Shown here piece by piece: positions 1-7,350 of a DNA stretch of 17,718 nt (the stretch's first letter is position 1; the number at the start of each line of letters is the position of its first letter). Under the pieces are notes generated by a model, which was not told the origin of the DNA, did no database searches, and saw only the letters and a program-made list of their open reading frames with translations. The translations under genes were made by a program, and so were the position numbers. Source of the stretch: JAAYCI01 sp964370165 (GTDB taxonomy: Bacteria > Bacillota > Clostridia > Oscillospirales > Ruminococcaceae); assembly GCA_964370165.1 (NCBI GenBank), contig CAYJIG010000041.1:1-17718 (forward strand), given 5' to 3'.

Positions 1-145
1 CGCTAAAAACTGATAAAGAATAATAATTTATATTAATATACAAATTAAATTATAGTATACATACTTATGAAATGTCAATCGGAAATCTTGGTTATCACGT
101 TGCACTGAATTTAATAATGGGTAGTGTTTCACTTCAAAAAAACTT

Positions 146-188
146 AGGTTAAAGGCGTGATTTTTTGCCTATTAACTTGTATTTTTTA
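146..188 (+). terminator. possible intrinsic terminator of an upstream, off-window gene
   Basis: The arms at 146-156 and 167-178 pair over about 11 bp with one bulged A (171) and one G-T pair. The loop is about 10 nt and a T-rich stretch follows (182-187, then more T around 192-198). This is the arrangement of a rho-independent terminator on the + strand. The gene it would serve lies outside the window, so the call rests on the fold alone. Confidence 0.4.
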
Positions 189-208
189 ATGTTTTTTTAT
201 TGCAAGCA

Positions 209-238
209 TTGCTTATTGGCTGTAAAACCGCATAATAT
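209..238 (+). promoter_or_regulatory. possible sigma-A promoter ahead of the repeat array
   Basis: TTGCTT at 209-214 resembles a -35 box. It is followed by CATAAT at 231-236 (16-bp spacer) or TAATAT at 233-238 (18-bp spacer). A start near 243 would place the first structured repeat unit at the 5' end of the transcript. AT-rich DNA produces such matches by chance, so this is tentative. Confidence 0.35.
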
Positions 239-298
239 CAGCGTTTTTCCATGCCCCTTATAAGGGTTTGTCCCACCAGCTTGAAGCTGGACCCAATA

Positions 299-327
299 GG
301 CATCGGATTAAGTTCCGGTGTCTTTTT
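299..327 (+). terminator. terminator hairpin of repeat unit 1
   Basis: The stem GGCATCGGA pairs with the segment ending in CCGGTGTC over 8-9 bp, including two G-T pairs, with a loop of about 6 nt. Five T residues follow at 323-327. Confidence 0.6.
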
Positions 328-392
328 ATGTGTGTGTTTTTTTCATGCCCCTTATAAGGGTTTGTTCCAGCAGCCTGAGGCTGCACCCAATA

Positions 393-421
393 GGCATCGG
401 ATTAAGTTCCGGTGTCTTTTT
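393..421 (+). terminator. terminator hairpin of repeat unit 2
   Basis: The same stem and loop as unit 1 occur at 393-416, followed by five T residues at 417-421. Confidence 0.6.
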
Positions 422-487
422 ATGTGTGTGTTTTTTTCATGCCCCTTATAAGGGTTTGTCCCACCAGCTTGAAGCTGGACCCAATTA

Positions 488-517
488 GGCATCGGATTAA
501 GTTCCGGTGTCTTTTTT
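488..517 (+). terminator. terminator hairpin of repeat unit 3
   Basis: The same stem as units 1 and 2 occurs at 488-511, followed by six T residues at 512-517. A one-base T insertion lies just upstream (CCAATTAGG instead of CCAATAGG). Confidence 0.6.
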
Positions 518-577
518 ATGTGTGCGTTTTTTATGCCCCTTATGGTTATTCACCCCAGCAGCCCAGTGCTGCACCTG

Positions 578-610
578 AAAAGGCACCGAGTGAAACTCGG
601 TGCCTTTTTT
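578..610 (+). terminator. strong intrinsic terminator closing the repeat array (unit 4)
   Basis: GGCACCGAG (582-590), loop TGAAA, and CTCGGTGCC (596-604) form a perfect 9-bp stem followed by TTTTTT (605-610). An A run at 578-581 can extend the pairing. This is the best intrinsic terminator in the array. It points on the + strand and lies downstream of all units. Confidence 0.8.
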
Positions 611-751
611 ATGCTCCAAACAGCAAAACCGTACGCTGCTGTGTACGCTACCTGTATAAATTTGTTGTTATTAATTTGACCGTTCCCATCTTTTGAAAAA
701 CTTTGCATCTATGGCGCGATAAGCGCTGATGATAAGGCAAAAATACAAAAG

Positions 752-2008
752 CTACACCTTTATTAAAACAGTTTTGATGCCATAATCGTCGCTGTAATTT
801 ATCAAGACAAGATAATTTTCAATAGCCTGATGGATAAATGTTTTTTCATTGTTTGTCGTCGCTATTGGAGCATTTACATCACCTTTATAAATAATTTTGC
901 CACTATCGCTTAGACTCATAATAAAAAACTCTTCATAATTATATGTTGCCCTATTGTTTTCCTCAGGTATTGATATAGTTTCGGTAGTCCCTTCTTTTAT
1001 ATCGATTTTTGTGCAGCTATCGTATCCTGTAACCATGATTGTATTATCATCAGTTATACTATAGTCTGCAAACATTCCTTCAAATATATCGAAATAAAAT
1101 CTCTCCTCTAGCGTTTGCGTATTTAAAGTATAAAGACCGACATGAGCTGTCTGGCTTCCCGGAACAGTTATTGCACAGACAACAACTCTCCCCTCGTCTA
1201 TAATCCTTACATTATCAAAGAAAGCAACTCTAAATTCTTCCGGTGTATCCTCTGAAAACCCCACATTGTCCATTAGCCATGTACTCGGGATAAATATTTC
1301 CTCATTTGGGTTGCCTTCTTGCGGCAATAATGCAAGCCCATCTTCAAACGTTGCGCCCCACCATGCAGTTTCTCCCGCAAAAGGTACACCGTCATAAGAA
1401 TAAGTAGGATTAGAAGTATCAACATTTTTAAGATAGCTTGGCAATTCAAACACTTCTTTATTTATATTCGTACCATCGAAGTTAAAATAATGCATAAAAC
1501 GGTCTTCTGTCCATAATGAAATGCTATCGGTGTTCTTATCATACCTCATGCTGTCAAGAACTATAGGGTACTCAAACTCTTGCCAGTAAAGGCTTTCCCC
1601 GTTTGACGGATCGAAAAATTCCACTGCACCTTGGTACGAGTTTTCAAACTCGAATTTATATGCCGCCACAACTATTTCGTTGTAATAAATATATCTAACA
1701 TCATTTAACAAATGCATTAGATCCGGTTGCGATGGCGTCGGAACAAAATATTCACCGTTTATCTCAACATCCTCAAACGCTGTCATGTCGAACTCAGGTG
1801 CAACTATACTTTCTGAAATTTCAGAACTTTGGGTATCATTATCGCTGTTATCATCATTTGTACCAGTATTAGCCTCTTCAGTAACATTGGAAATTGCATC
1901 CGTAATAGCCCCTGCTAAGGTATCACTATCATCATTGCTAGTTCCGCACGCTGTAAATAATACAAAGATCATGGTTATTATCAGCCAAAAAACAAATATT
2001 TTTTTCAT
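752..2008 (-). CDS. predicted surface lipoprotein of unknown function
   Basis: This 418-residue protein is predicted to be exported and lipid-anchored. Residues 1-20 are a signal peptide (MKK, then a hydrophobic core) ending in the lipobox F-T-A-C with Cys21 as the lipidation site. A low-complexity linker rich in Asp, Asn, Ser, Thr and Glu (about 22-75) follows, as is common for lipoproteins that hold a domain away from the membrane. The remainder is rich in short hydrophobic/aromatic beta strands and contains turns such as FDPSNG and SITDDN. This would suit a beta-propeller-like fold, but no family is recognised and no catalytic motif is visible. The ATG start is supported by AAGGAG (complement at 2016-2021) about 8 nt upstream. 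It is probably transcribed alone, because hairpins separate it from the gene upstream. The function is not known. Confidence 0.85.
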   Translation of the reverse strand: MKKIFVFWLIITMIFVLFTACGTSNDDSDTLAGAITDAISNVTEEANTGTNDDNSDNDTQSSEISESIVAPEFDMTAFEDVEINGEYFVPTPSQPDLMHLLNDVRYIYYNEIVVAAYKFEFENSYQGAVEFFDPSNGESLYWQEFEYPIVLDSMRYDKNTDSISLWTEDRFMHYFNFDGTNINKEVFELPSYLKNVDTSNPTYSYDGVPFAGETAWWGATFEDGLALLPQEGNPNEEIFIPSTWLMDNVGFSEDTPEEFRVAFFDNVRIIDEGRVVVCAITVPGSQTAHVGLYTLNTQTLEERFYFDIFEGMFADYSITDDNTIMVTGYDSCTKIDIKEGTTETISIPEENNRATYNYEEFFIMSLSDSGKIIYKGDVNAPIATTNNEKTFIHQAIENYLVLINYSDDYGIKTVLIKV

Positions 2009-2035
2009 AGTGTATCTCCTTCAACCTTTGTAGAA

Positions 2036-2058
2036 AGTATAACAAAGTAAATATTATA
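2036..2058 (-). promoter_or_regulatory. possible -10 elements for the lipoprotein gene
   Basis: On the minus strand TATAAT occurs at 2053-2058 and TATACT at 2036-2041, both within 50 bp of the ATG. No convincing -35 box sits at the right distance from either one, so the exact promoter is uncertain. Confidence 0.3.
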
Positions 2059-2104
2059 AAACATCGTGTATTTCCGCTGATTTTGTTTTCCCTTTGATTT
2101 TACC

Positions 2105-2133
2105 AAAAAAACAAGTACGCAACTTGTTTTTTT
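2105..2133. terminator. perfect 12-bp hairpin with A/T flanks, possible bidirectional terminator
   Basis: AAAAAAACAAGT (2105-2116) pairs perfectly with ACTTGTTTTTTT (2122-2133) around a 5-nt loop. Read on either strand, it is a short G/C-containing stem ending in seven T residues. It lies between two minus-strand genes, upstream of the lipoprotein promoter, where it would stop readthrough from the GGDEF/EAL gene. Confidence 0.6.
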
Positions 2134-2221
2134 ATATTAATATGTTAGTTATACACACCGGTTTGTGGGCTAATTACGTAGGTTTTTGTGGCTACCGTGG
2201 TATTTTCGTATAAATAAACAT

Positions 2222-2240
2222 CCCCCGGTAAAACCGGGGG
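2222..2240 (-). terminator. G/C-rich hairpin just downstream of the GGDEF/EAL gene
   Basis: CCCCCGGT (2222-2229) and ACCGGGGG (2233-2240) form a perfect 8-bp stem with a 3-nt loop, 23 bp beyond the stop codon. The downstream T content on the minus strand is weak. It may be an inefficient terminator or a 3'-end stabilising structure working with the hairpin at 2105-2133. Confidence 0.5.
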
Positions 2241-2263
2241 TAACGTTATTGGCCAGGCCACTA

Positions 2264-4201
2264 TTAATCTTTGTTTAATCCTATAAACGCAAGAGCGTCA
2301 CAAATAGGCATCGGTCTTGCGAAGAAGTATCCTTGAATATAATCACAGTTACAAGAAACACACAAATCTTTTTGATCTGATTCTTCAATTCCCTCAACAA
2401 TGATTTTTTTGTTGGTGGATTTAATTCCTAACACCAAATGCTCGAAAAATTTCCTATTTTCTTGGGATTTAGTAGCGGAAAGTAAAAGGCTTCTATCAAT
2501 TTTAATTATATCAAGTGGCAAATCCAAAAACACACTCATATTTGAATATTCAACGCCAAAATCGTCAAGCTCAAAAACAAACCCTTTTTCCTGCATTTCT
2601 TTCATGACAACTTTCATGTTAAAGCTATCTGAAATAAGAACTCTTTCAGTGATTTCAATTTTAATCATAGACGGCGGGATATCGTATTTAGACAGGATTT
2701 CCACAACATCTTCAACCATATCCGGCAAAGTGAATTGATAATATGGGAAGTTGACCGAAACAGATTCAAACTGCGGGTCTAGCTGATTATTGTCTATCAA
2801 CCTTTTTAAATCCCTACACACAGTCTCTAAAACTTTATATGTGATTTTTGTTATAAGGCCGGTTTTTTCAGCTATTCCAATAAAGCTGTTTGGATATAAT
2901 AATTTATCATCATCGAGCATTCTCACCAAGGCTTCTGCTTGAGAAAATGTGTTTCTGCCAACAGAGAAAATCGGCTGATAATGAACCACAAAATCATCAT
3001 TGATAAGCGCTTCCTTGATTTTTTGTGTCATCAAATTTTTCTCAGACATATTTTGCATAATAGAAATGTCGTATAAATACCTACCACCGACAGATTTTTC
3101 TTTCAAAGTACGCACTGAATAATCGGCAGCCGAGATTAAATCTTTAGAATTTTTAGAAAAAGTAGGATAATCAACCCTAACAAAAATCAAATCTAAAACC
3201 ACATAAAACCCATCTATAGAAATCGGATTATTTAATGAATCTATAACACCGGTTACTTCGGCAAAATATTCCTCGCTTAAATCCTTTGAAATAATAGCAA
3301 ACTCATCACCGCTATATCTATATGTGTTATATATAGAAAATTTCTTTAATAGGTTTTCAGAAACTAATCTTAATAATTTGTCTCCTGTTTCAAGCCCATA
3401 TCTTTCGTTCACGCTTTTAAAATTACGCAAACTGATTATGTACAGCGAAAAATCATCGTTTTTCTTGATGCGCTCATTTATTCTGTGAGTTAAGGCAATT
3501 CTGTTGTTTACGCCCGTTAAATGGTCTGCAGATTTTCGCACGTTTTGAATATATAAGTGAACAATCAAAATACTCAAAGTGTAAATTGTGCCGGTAAGGA
3601 TAACATCATCTATGAAAAATTGCACTAAAATTATACTTGAAGAAAAGATAAAAGCAAAACTTAATACTTGCATTACTTCTTTATAAACAGTTTTTGAATT
3701 TTTAACTGTAATACATAATAACACCATTAAATAAAATCCATTTACCACAAAAGGTGCTTGATACCAATCGCCTCTAATATAATACAGATTTTCGTCAATT
3801 GTAAAAATTTTATTTGTAAACACATTTGATAATATAACCGTCAGATATATTAAATATGGAATACAATAAATAAACAGCTTTTTATAATGATCTTTTTCGC
3901 TTGAATTAAGATCAGTTAATGTGACTGAATACAGTATAAACATTACCGGTGCGCAAGGTAAAAACACAAAATACAAAAGCATTAAGGTGTACGATATAAA
4001 GTGATTTGAATAATCTACAAGGGTTGTTGTGGCCAGAACAGATATTATTGTTAGGAACGTACTAATAAAGGCTGTGTAATACATAGCCTTTAAAAATTTA
4101 TATCTTAGATTTCTCGCTTCATAATCTCGTCTAAAGCTGATTATTATTGCCGTTAAAATAAACAGCGATGTATATTCTGCTAACAAATTATATTCTAACA
4201 T
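2264..4201 (-). CDS. membrane-bound GGDEF/EAL protein, predicted cyclic-di-GMP phosphodiesterase
   Basis: This 645-residue protein has about seven membrane helices in residues 5-220, then a GGDEF domain (about 225-380) and an EAL domain (about 390-640). The GGDEF domain looks degenerate. The motif reads S-G-D-E-F (297-301), and the usual metal-binding Asp pair upstream of the F-K segment is replaced by Ser257 and Arg259. The EAL domain keeps the expected residues: EALVR (423-427), the Asn in SVNF, EITE (516-519), DDFG (546-549), Lys567 in IKID, EGIE (603-606) and QGYFF (623-627). The likely activity is hydrolysis of cyclic-di-GMP to pGpG, with the GGDEF part acting as a regulatory module and the membrane region as a sensor. 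The ATG at 4201 has AAGGTG (complement 4209-4214) 7 nt upstream. A TTG immediately before it is a less likely start. A consensus-like promoter precedes the gene. Confidence 0.93.
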   Translation of the reverse strand: MLEYNLLAEYTSLFILTAIIISFRRDYEARNLRYKFLKAMYYTAFISTFLTIISVLATTTLVDYSNHFISYTLMLLYFVFLPCAPVMFILYSVTLTDLNSSEKDHYKKLFIYCIPYLIYLTVILSNVFTNKIFTIDENLYYIRGDWYQAPFVVNGFYLMVLLCITVKNSKTVYKEVMQVLSFAFIFSSSIILVQFFIDDVILTGTIYTLSILIVHLYIQNVRKSADHLTGVNNRIALTHRINERIKKNDDFSLYIISLRNFKSVNERYGLETGDKLLRLVSENLLKKFSIYNTYRYSGDEFAIISKDLSEEYFAEVTGVIDSLNNPISIDGFYVVLDLIFVRVDYPTFSKNSKDLISAADYSVRTLKEKSVGGRYLYDISIMQNMSEKNLMTQKIKEALINDDFVVHYQPIFSVGRNTFSQAEALVRMLDDDKLLYPNSFIGIAEKTGLITKITYKVLETVCRDLKRLIDNNQLDPQFESVSVNFPYYQFTLPDMVEDVVEILSKYDIPPSMIKIEITERVLISDSFNMKVVMKEMQEKGFVFELDDFGVEYSNMSVFLDLPLDIIKIDRSLLLSATKSQENRKFFEHLVLGIKSTNKKIIVEGIEESDQKDLCVSCNCDYIQGYFFARPMPICDALAFIGLNKD

Positions 4202-4283
4202 CAATGAACACCTTCAATAGATTATACAATAATCTCATTAATCCAGTGATTTATGCTTGTCGAAATTTAGCAATGTTTTCTTT

Positions 4284-4313
4284 ATTATACATCTCGTTTT
4301 GCCAAAGTGTCAA
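4284..4313 (-). promoter_or_regulatory. sigma-A promoter of the GGDEF/EAL gene
   Basis: On the minus strand TTGACA (4308-4313) is followed after 18 bp by TATAAT (4284-4289). Both boxes are perfect consensus. The predicted start near 4277 leaves a leader of about 75 nt before the ATG. Confidence 0.75.
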
Positions 4314-4375
4314 TTAAAACCGTCGTAGGATAATAATTAGTACTGTTTTAGTGTTTGCTTTATCGATTGTAATTT

Positions 4376-5212
4376 TTATTGTTTTTCTGCTAATATTCTC
4401 AGCAGTTCTTGTGCTGTTTCGCCTGATGAATTTTGGTTTTGTCCTGTAACGATATTACCATCTCTTACCACTAAAGTTTTAAAAAGGTCGCTAAATCCAC
4501 TTTTGTTTTTATAGTTTGCGCCTAATTTTCGTAGCTCTGTTTCCGGATGTTGTGGTGTTTTTGTTATGCTAAGCTCTTTTATTTGCTTATCTGTCACAGC
4601 TGTTATGTTTTTGCCTTCAACCAGTGGTTTTCCGTTTGTGTCTTTCGCCATCAAAAAGCCTAATGCTCCATGACATACCGAGCCTAAAAGCACACCGCTC
4701 TCATTTGCATCTGTTATCTTTTGTCCCAATAGCTCGCTGTTGCCCAAGTCATAAGCCGCGCCCCATCCACCGGGCATATAAACTATATCGTATTTGCCGA
4801 AGTCTAAATCTTCTATCTTTAATGAGTTTTGTGTTTTTTGCCGGGCTGTTTCATCTTTCAAATATCGTCTGTCTGCATGCGAGGCCAGCGGATATATCAA
4901 ACTTATTTTTTCAAAGGGTATTTTACCGCCTTTTATACTGGCTATATCCACTTGCAAGCCGGCGTCTAAAAACTCATAATATGCAATAGTTAGCTCAGAG
5001 GCAAAAACACCTGTTTTCTTTTTGCTATCGCCTAAAGTGCTTTGATTTGTAGCCACTATCAACGCTTTCCTACCTTGCATATTATATTTCACTTTTTTAT
5101 AATCAGGATGATAACCCATAGCTTTTAACACTTTAGGCAAAACCAAAATTATTATAACTATCACAAATAAAACAATTGCTATAATTATACCGACATTATT
5201 ATAAATAGGCAT
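4376..5212 (-). CDS. membrane-anchored DJ-1/PfpI family protein (glutamine amidotransferase-like)
   Basis: This 278-residue protein has one N-terminal membrane helix (about 7-29) followed by a Lys/Arg-rich segment, so the domain probably faces the cytoplasm by the positive-inside rule. The rest is a DJ-1/PfpI domain of the Hsp31-like subgroup. It has KALIVAT near 49-55, TGVFASE with Glu73, YMPGGWG at 145-151, the nucleophile elbow GSVCHG with Cys180 and His181, and TGQNQNSS near 256-263. Relatives include Hsp31-type glyoxalases/chaperones and cysteine peptidase-like proteins; the exact reaction cannot be read from sequence. The usual GGHG is GGWG here (Trp150), and a membrane anchor is not typical of Hsp31-like proteins. 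The ATG has AAAGGAG 5 nt upstream. It starts 68 bp after the HD-GYP gene stop with no visible terminator between, so cotranscription is likely. Confidence 0.88.
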   Translation of the reverse strand: MPIYNNVGIIIAIVLFVIVIIILVLPKVLKAMGYHPDYKKVKYNMQGRKALIVATNQSTLGDSKKKTGVFASELTIAYYEFLDAGLQVDIASIKGGKIPFEKISLIYPLASHADRRYLKDETARQKTQNSLKIEDLDFGKYDIVYMPGGWGAAYDLGNSELLGQKITDANESGVLLGSVCHGALGFLMAKDTNGKPLVEGKNITAVTDKQIKELSITKTPQHPETELRKLGANYKNKSGFSDLFKTLVVRDGNIVTGQNQNSSGETAQELLRILAEKQ

Positions 5213-5280
5213 ATTTACTCCTTTAAATATGCAAACTACATCTATCTTGCGATGTGGACTTTCAACCTGTATACATTTTA

Positions 5281-7239
5281 TTAAAACGTATCTTCTTGGG
5301 GTGGTATCATTGTTTTCGAGAAATCATTGTCTGAAAAACAAGAGTAATAAACATCATACCTAAATTCATTTATCGTGTTATCGATTGCATCATACAGCTT
5401 TTTATTTTCAAATACAGCCTTTGTGACAGTAGGATTGTACCGTGTATTAATTTGAGACAATAAGTCTTCTTCCATGTCACTTAAAAACTTTTCATTTGCA
5501 TAGCTTCGTCCAACACTGTCGGTTGCGGCATCGATCGAGTCGGCAATGGACACAATGTCAATTATGACTTTTACCGGAGACGCCAAGTTATCAAAATCAG
5601 GCGGGTAGCCAAACTTGCCGTCATAACTTTTGTGGTGTCCAAACGCAATATCGCTAAAGCAGGCAAACAATTCCTGATTATTTGCAAGCTGCATATTAGC
5701 CGCTTCTTTAACCGACTTTATCATCATTGCGTCTGTTTCAAAGTTATGCGTAGGCTTAATGAAATTGTCGGCTTTAGAGGAATGCTCTTTAATCATCTGA
5801 AACTCTTTATCATTTAGCTTTCTAACATAAAAAGACACTAAATGTGAGTAAACAATTTTTCCGATATCATGAATAAGGCCGCAATACCAAACAAATTTCA
5901 GTATTTCATCGGCTTGTTCTTTCACATCTTCCACTGTGTTTATGCCCGGCATGCCTACCAAAACATCGGGCATATACTTTATTAAATACTCCGTTATTAT
6001 GTATGAAATTTTAGCAACCATTACCGAGTGCACGTATGTGGGCAAGTGCCGGAAAACGGTTAATGAAAGCAGTAGCTTTAAATACGTAGTATAATTAAAA
6101 ACATGCTGACTTCCCAGCGCAAAGTTAGCAATCATCATGGTGACATGCGATTGCGATACATTATCGGGAATATTTTCAATATATTTCAAGACATCTTTTT
6201 CTATCTCGTAAATTATCTCATCTTGTTCTTTTTCAGATAATTCTTCTGGCGGGTCATGCGAGAGATAATAAAGATACAAAGCCGAAATTTGTATCTTTTT
6301 ATACAAGTCATCATAATCATAGTCGTCCGAGCCCTGCTTATAAAGCTCATACAATTTTTGTAAAAACTGCGTAATTGTGCTAATTTTATTGTAATATTTA
6401 GCAGTTTCAAGATAATAAATATGTTTTACTTGAACAGAAGTATAGTCATTCGACTGAATATCTTCATTGTTCATACTTTTATCATAAAGAAACTTTGCAG
6501 ACTCTAAAAGCCTTTTTTTGTGCACATCTTTAACTTTATGAACGTGTCCATCAGCACGCAAGATGGTGATGGTGGTGGAACACACGTTTTCATGCAGGTT
6601 ATGCTCATAAGCATCCCACGGGAAATCAGGATCGAATTCCCTACCGATATTTTCCCGAAAGTTGCTCGTAATATCATACCTACGATAAATTTCGTCGATA
6701 TCATAGTTGGCAACACTGATGTAATAATTGCCATGTGCGCGGCAAATCAAGTTGCGTATGTCTGTGCTGAATTCTTCATACCTATCGCTAAAAGAAAGCA
6801 CTTTAGCGTAGCATTCAGACATCTCCGGCTTGAAAATATACCTATCAAGATAGAACAAAGCAAGCCCTTTATAAAACATGTTATGAATATAAAGTTCATC
6901 ATCTTCTATAAACTCAGAATACTCTATAAGCGCATTTCTTATCTCGTAAGACAGCCCGGTATCTACGCTTTCTCTGTACCCCGAAAGCTTTTCTGCAAAA
7001 TCTTGAAATTCTTCGGCTTCCTGCCTACTAATCGAAGTTGGATCGTTTAAAAACGGCGTAACATGCTCATCAATCAGCACATTAGTTTCATTAATTATTC
7101 TTCTTATTTTCTTGCTTCGTTTCGACAAAACATCTTTAACATTGTCTCTATTAATATTTATATTTCCAACAAATTGTTTGGTGGCCAGCTCTTTAAAAAA
7201 CAATTCATTCCCGATAATTTTCTCAAACTCTTTTTTCAG
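5281..7239 (-). CDS. HD-GYP domain protein, predicted cyclic-di-GMP phosphodiesterase
   Basis: This is a 652-residue cytoplasmic protein. The first 390 or so residues are alpha-helical, without a recognised sensor motif or membrane helix. The C-terminal HD-GYP domain shows the metal and signature residues in order: His404, HDIGK (His457/Asp458), EHS with His486, HHKSYDGKFGYP (His535/His536, GYP 544-546) and Asp567 in IADSIDAA. These residues match the family that hydrolyses cyclic-di-GMP. Start choice: the only good ribosome binding site (AAAGGAG, complement 7249-7255) is 9 nt from a CTG codon at 7239, which would give MKKEFEKIIG at the N terminus. The next possible start, TTG at 7203, has no good site. 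The CTG start is inferred; with TTG the protein is 640 residues. An extended -10 promoter lies just upstream and the DJ-1 gene follows. Confidence 0.9.
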   Translation of the reverse strand: MKKEFEKIIGNELFFKELATKQFVGNININRDNVKDVLSKRSKKIRRIINETNVLIDEHVTPFLNDPTSISRQEAEEFQDFAEKLSGYRESVDTGLSYEIRNALIEYSEFIEDDELYIHNMFYKGLALFYLDRYIFKPEMSECYAKVLSFSDRYEEFSTDIRNLICRAHGNYYISVANYDIDEIYRRYDITSNFRENIGREFDPDFPWDAYEHNLHENVCSTTITILRADGHVHKVKDVHKKRLLESAKFLYDKSMNNEDIQSNDYTSVQVKHIYYLETAKYYNKISTITQFLQKLYELYKQGSDDYDYDDLYKKIQISALYLYYLSHDPPEELSEKEQDEIIYEIEKDVLKYIENIPDNVSQSHVTMMIANFALGSQHVFNYTTYLKLLLSLTVFRHLPTYVHSVMVAKISYIITEYLIKYMPDVLVGMPGINTVEDVKEQADEILKFVWYCGLIHDIGKIVYSHLVSFYVRKLNDKEFQMIKEHSSKADNFIKPTHNFETDAMMIKSVKEAANMQLANNQELFACFSDIAFGHHKSYDGKFGYPPDFDNLASPVKVIIDIVSIADSIDAATDSVGRSYANEKFLSDMEEDLLSQINTRYNPTVTKAVFENKKLYDAIDNTINEFRYDVYYSCFSDNDFSKTMIPPQEDTF

Positions 7240-7289
7240 AACTAACCACTCCTTTCATTATTTTTTAATATAAATTTCAAGTATTTATT

Positions 7290-7318
7290 ATTATACCACA
7301 ATAAGCACCGGCTTTAAA
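7290..7318 (-). promoter_or_regulatory. extended -10 promoter of the HD-GYP gene
   Basis: On the minus strand TGGTATAAT gives an extended -10 element (TATAAT at 7290-7295). A weak -35, TTTAAA (7313-7318), lies 17 bp upstream. The predicted start near 7283 leaves a leader of about 44 nt. The promoter lies in the gap after the peptidase gene, so the HD-GYP/DJ-1 pair can be transcribed separately from opp. Confidence 0.6.
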
Positions 7319-7350
7319 CCAATACACTTTAAGCATTCATTAACAAAACA

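Larger units (their letters stand above)
251..610 (+). repeat. four tandem structured repeat units (three of 94 bp plus one diverged), each ending in a terminator-like hairpin
   Basis: Units start at 251, 345, 439 and 533, exactly 94 bp apart. Units 1-3 each carry a perfect palindrome CCCTTATAAGGG (255-266, 349-360, 443-454), then a middle hairpin, then a GGCATCGG...CCGGTGTC stem with a T run (299-327, 393-421, 488-517), then a TG- and T-rich spacer. Unit 4 is diverged and about 78 bp. It lacks the first palindrome but ends in a perfect 9-bp stem. The middle stem changes in a paired way: CCAGC/GCTGG in units 1 and 3, GCAGCC/GGCTGC in unit 2, GCAGC/GCTGC in unit 4. That pattern suggests selection on RNA or cruciform folding rather than on a protein. 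The 94-bp period is not a multiple of three and the reading frame shifts between units, which argues against coding. It could be a tandemly duplicated small RNA, a multi-terminator insulator or a palindromic repeat family. Confidence 0.85.

Noticed and set aside
578..610. Resemblance of GGCACCGAG...CTCGGTGCC to the last hairpin of a Cas9 tracrRNA
   Set aside because: There is no CRISPR repeat, anti-repeat or cas gene in the window, and this stem is longer with a different loop. It is an ordinary intrinsic terminator with a similar sequence.
251..610. CRISPR array
   Set aside because: Units are contiguous 94-bp copies without short repeats alternating with unique spacers, and no cas genes are present.
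251..696. Small open frames starting at the ATGCCCC of the repeat units
   Set aside because: The 94-bp period shifts the frame between units, no ribosome binding site is present, and the conserved features are hairpins rather than codons.
714..726. GCGC-GATAA-GCGC as terminator of the lipoprotein gene
   Set aside because: Only a 4-bp stem and no immediate T-run on the minus strand, so it is not supportable as a terminator.
6520..7050. Open frame of 176 codons on the + strand opposite the HD-GYP gene
   Set aside because: Antisense shadow of a well supported gene, with no domain features.
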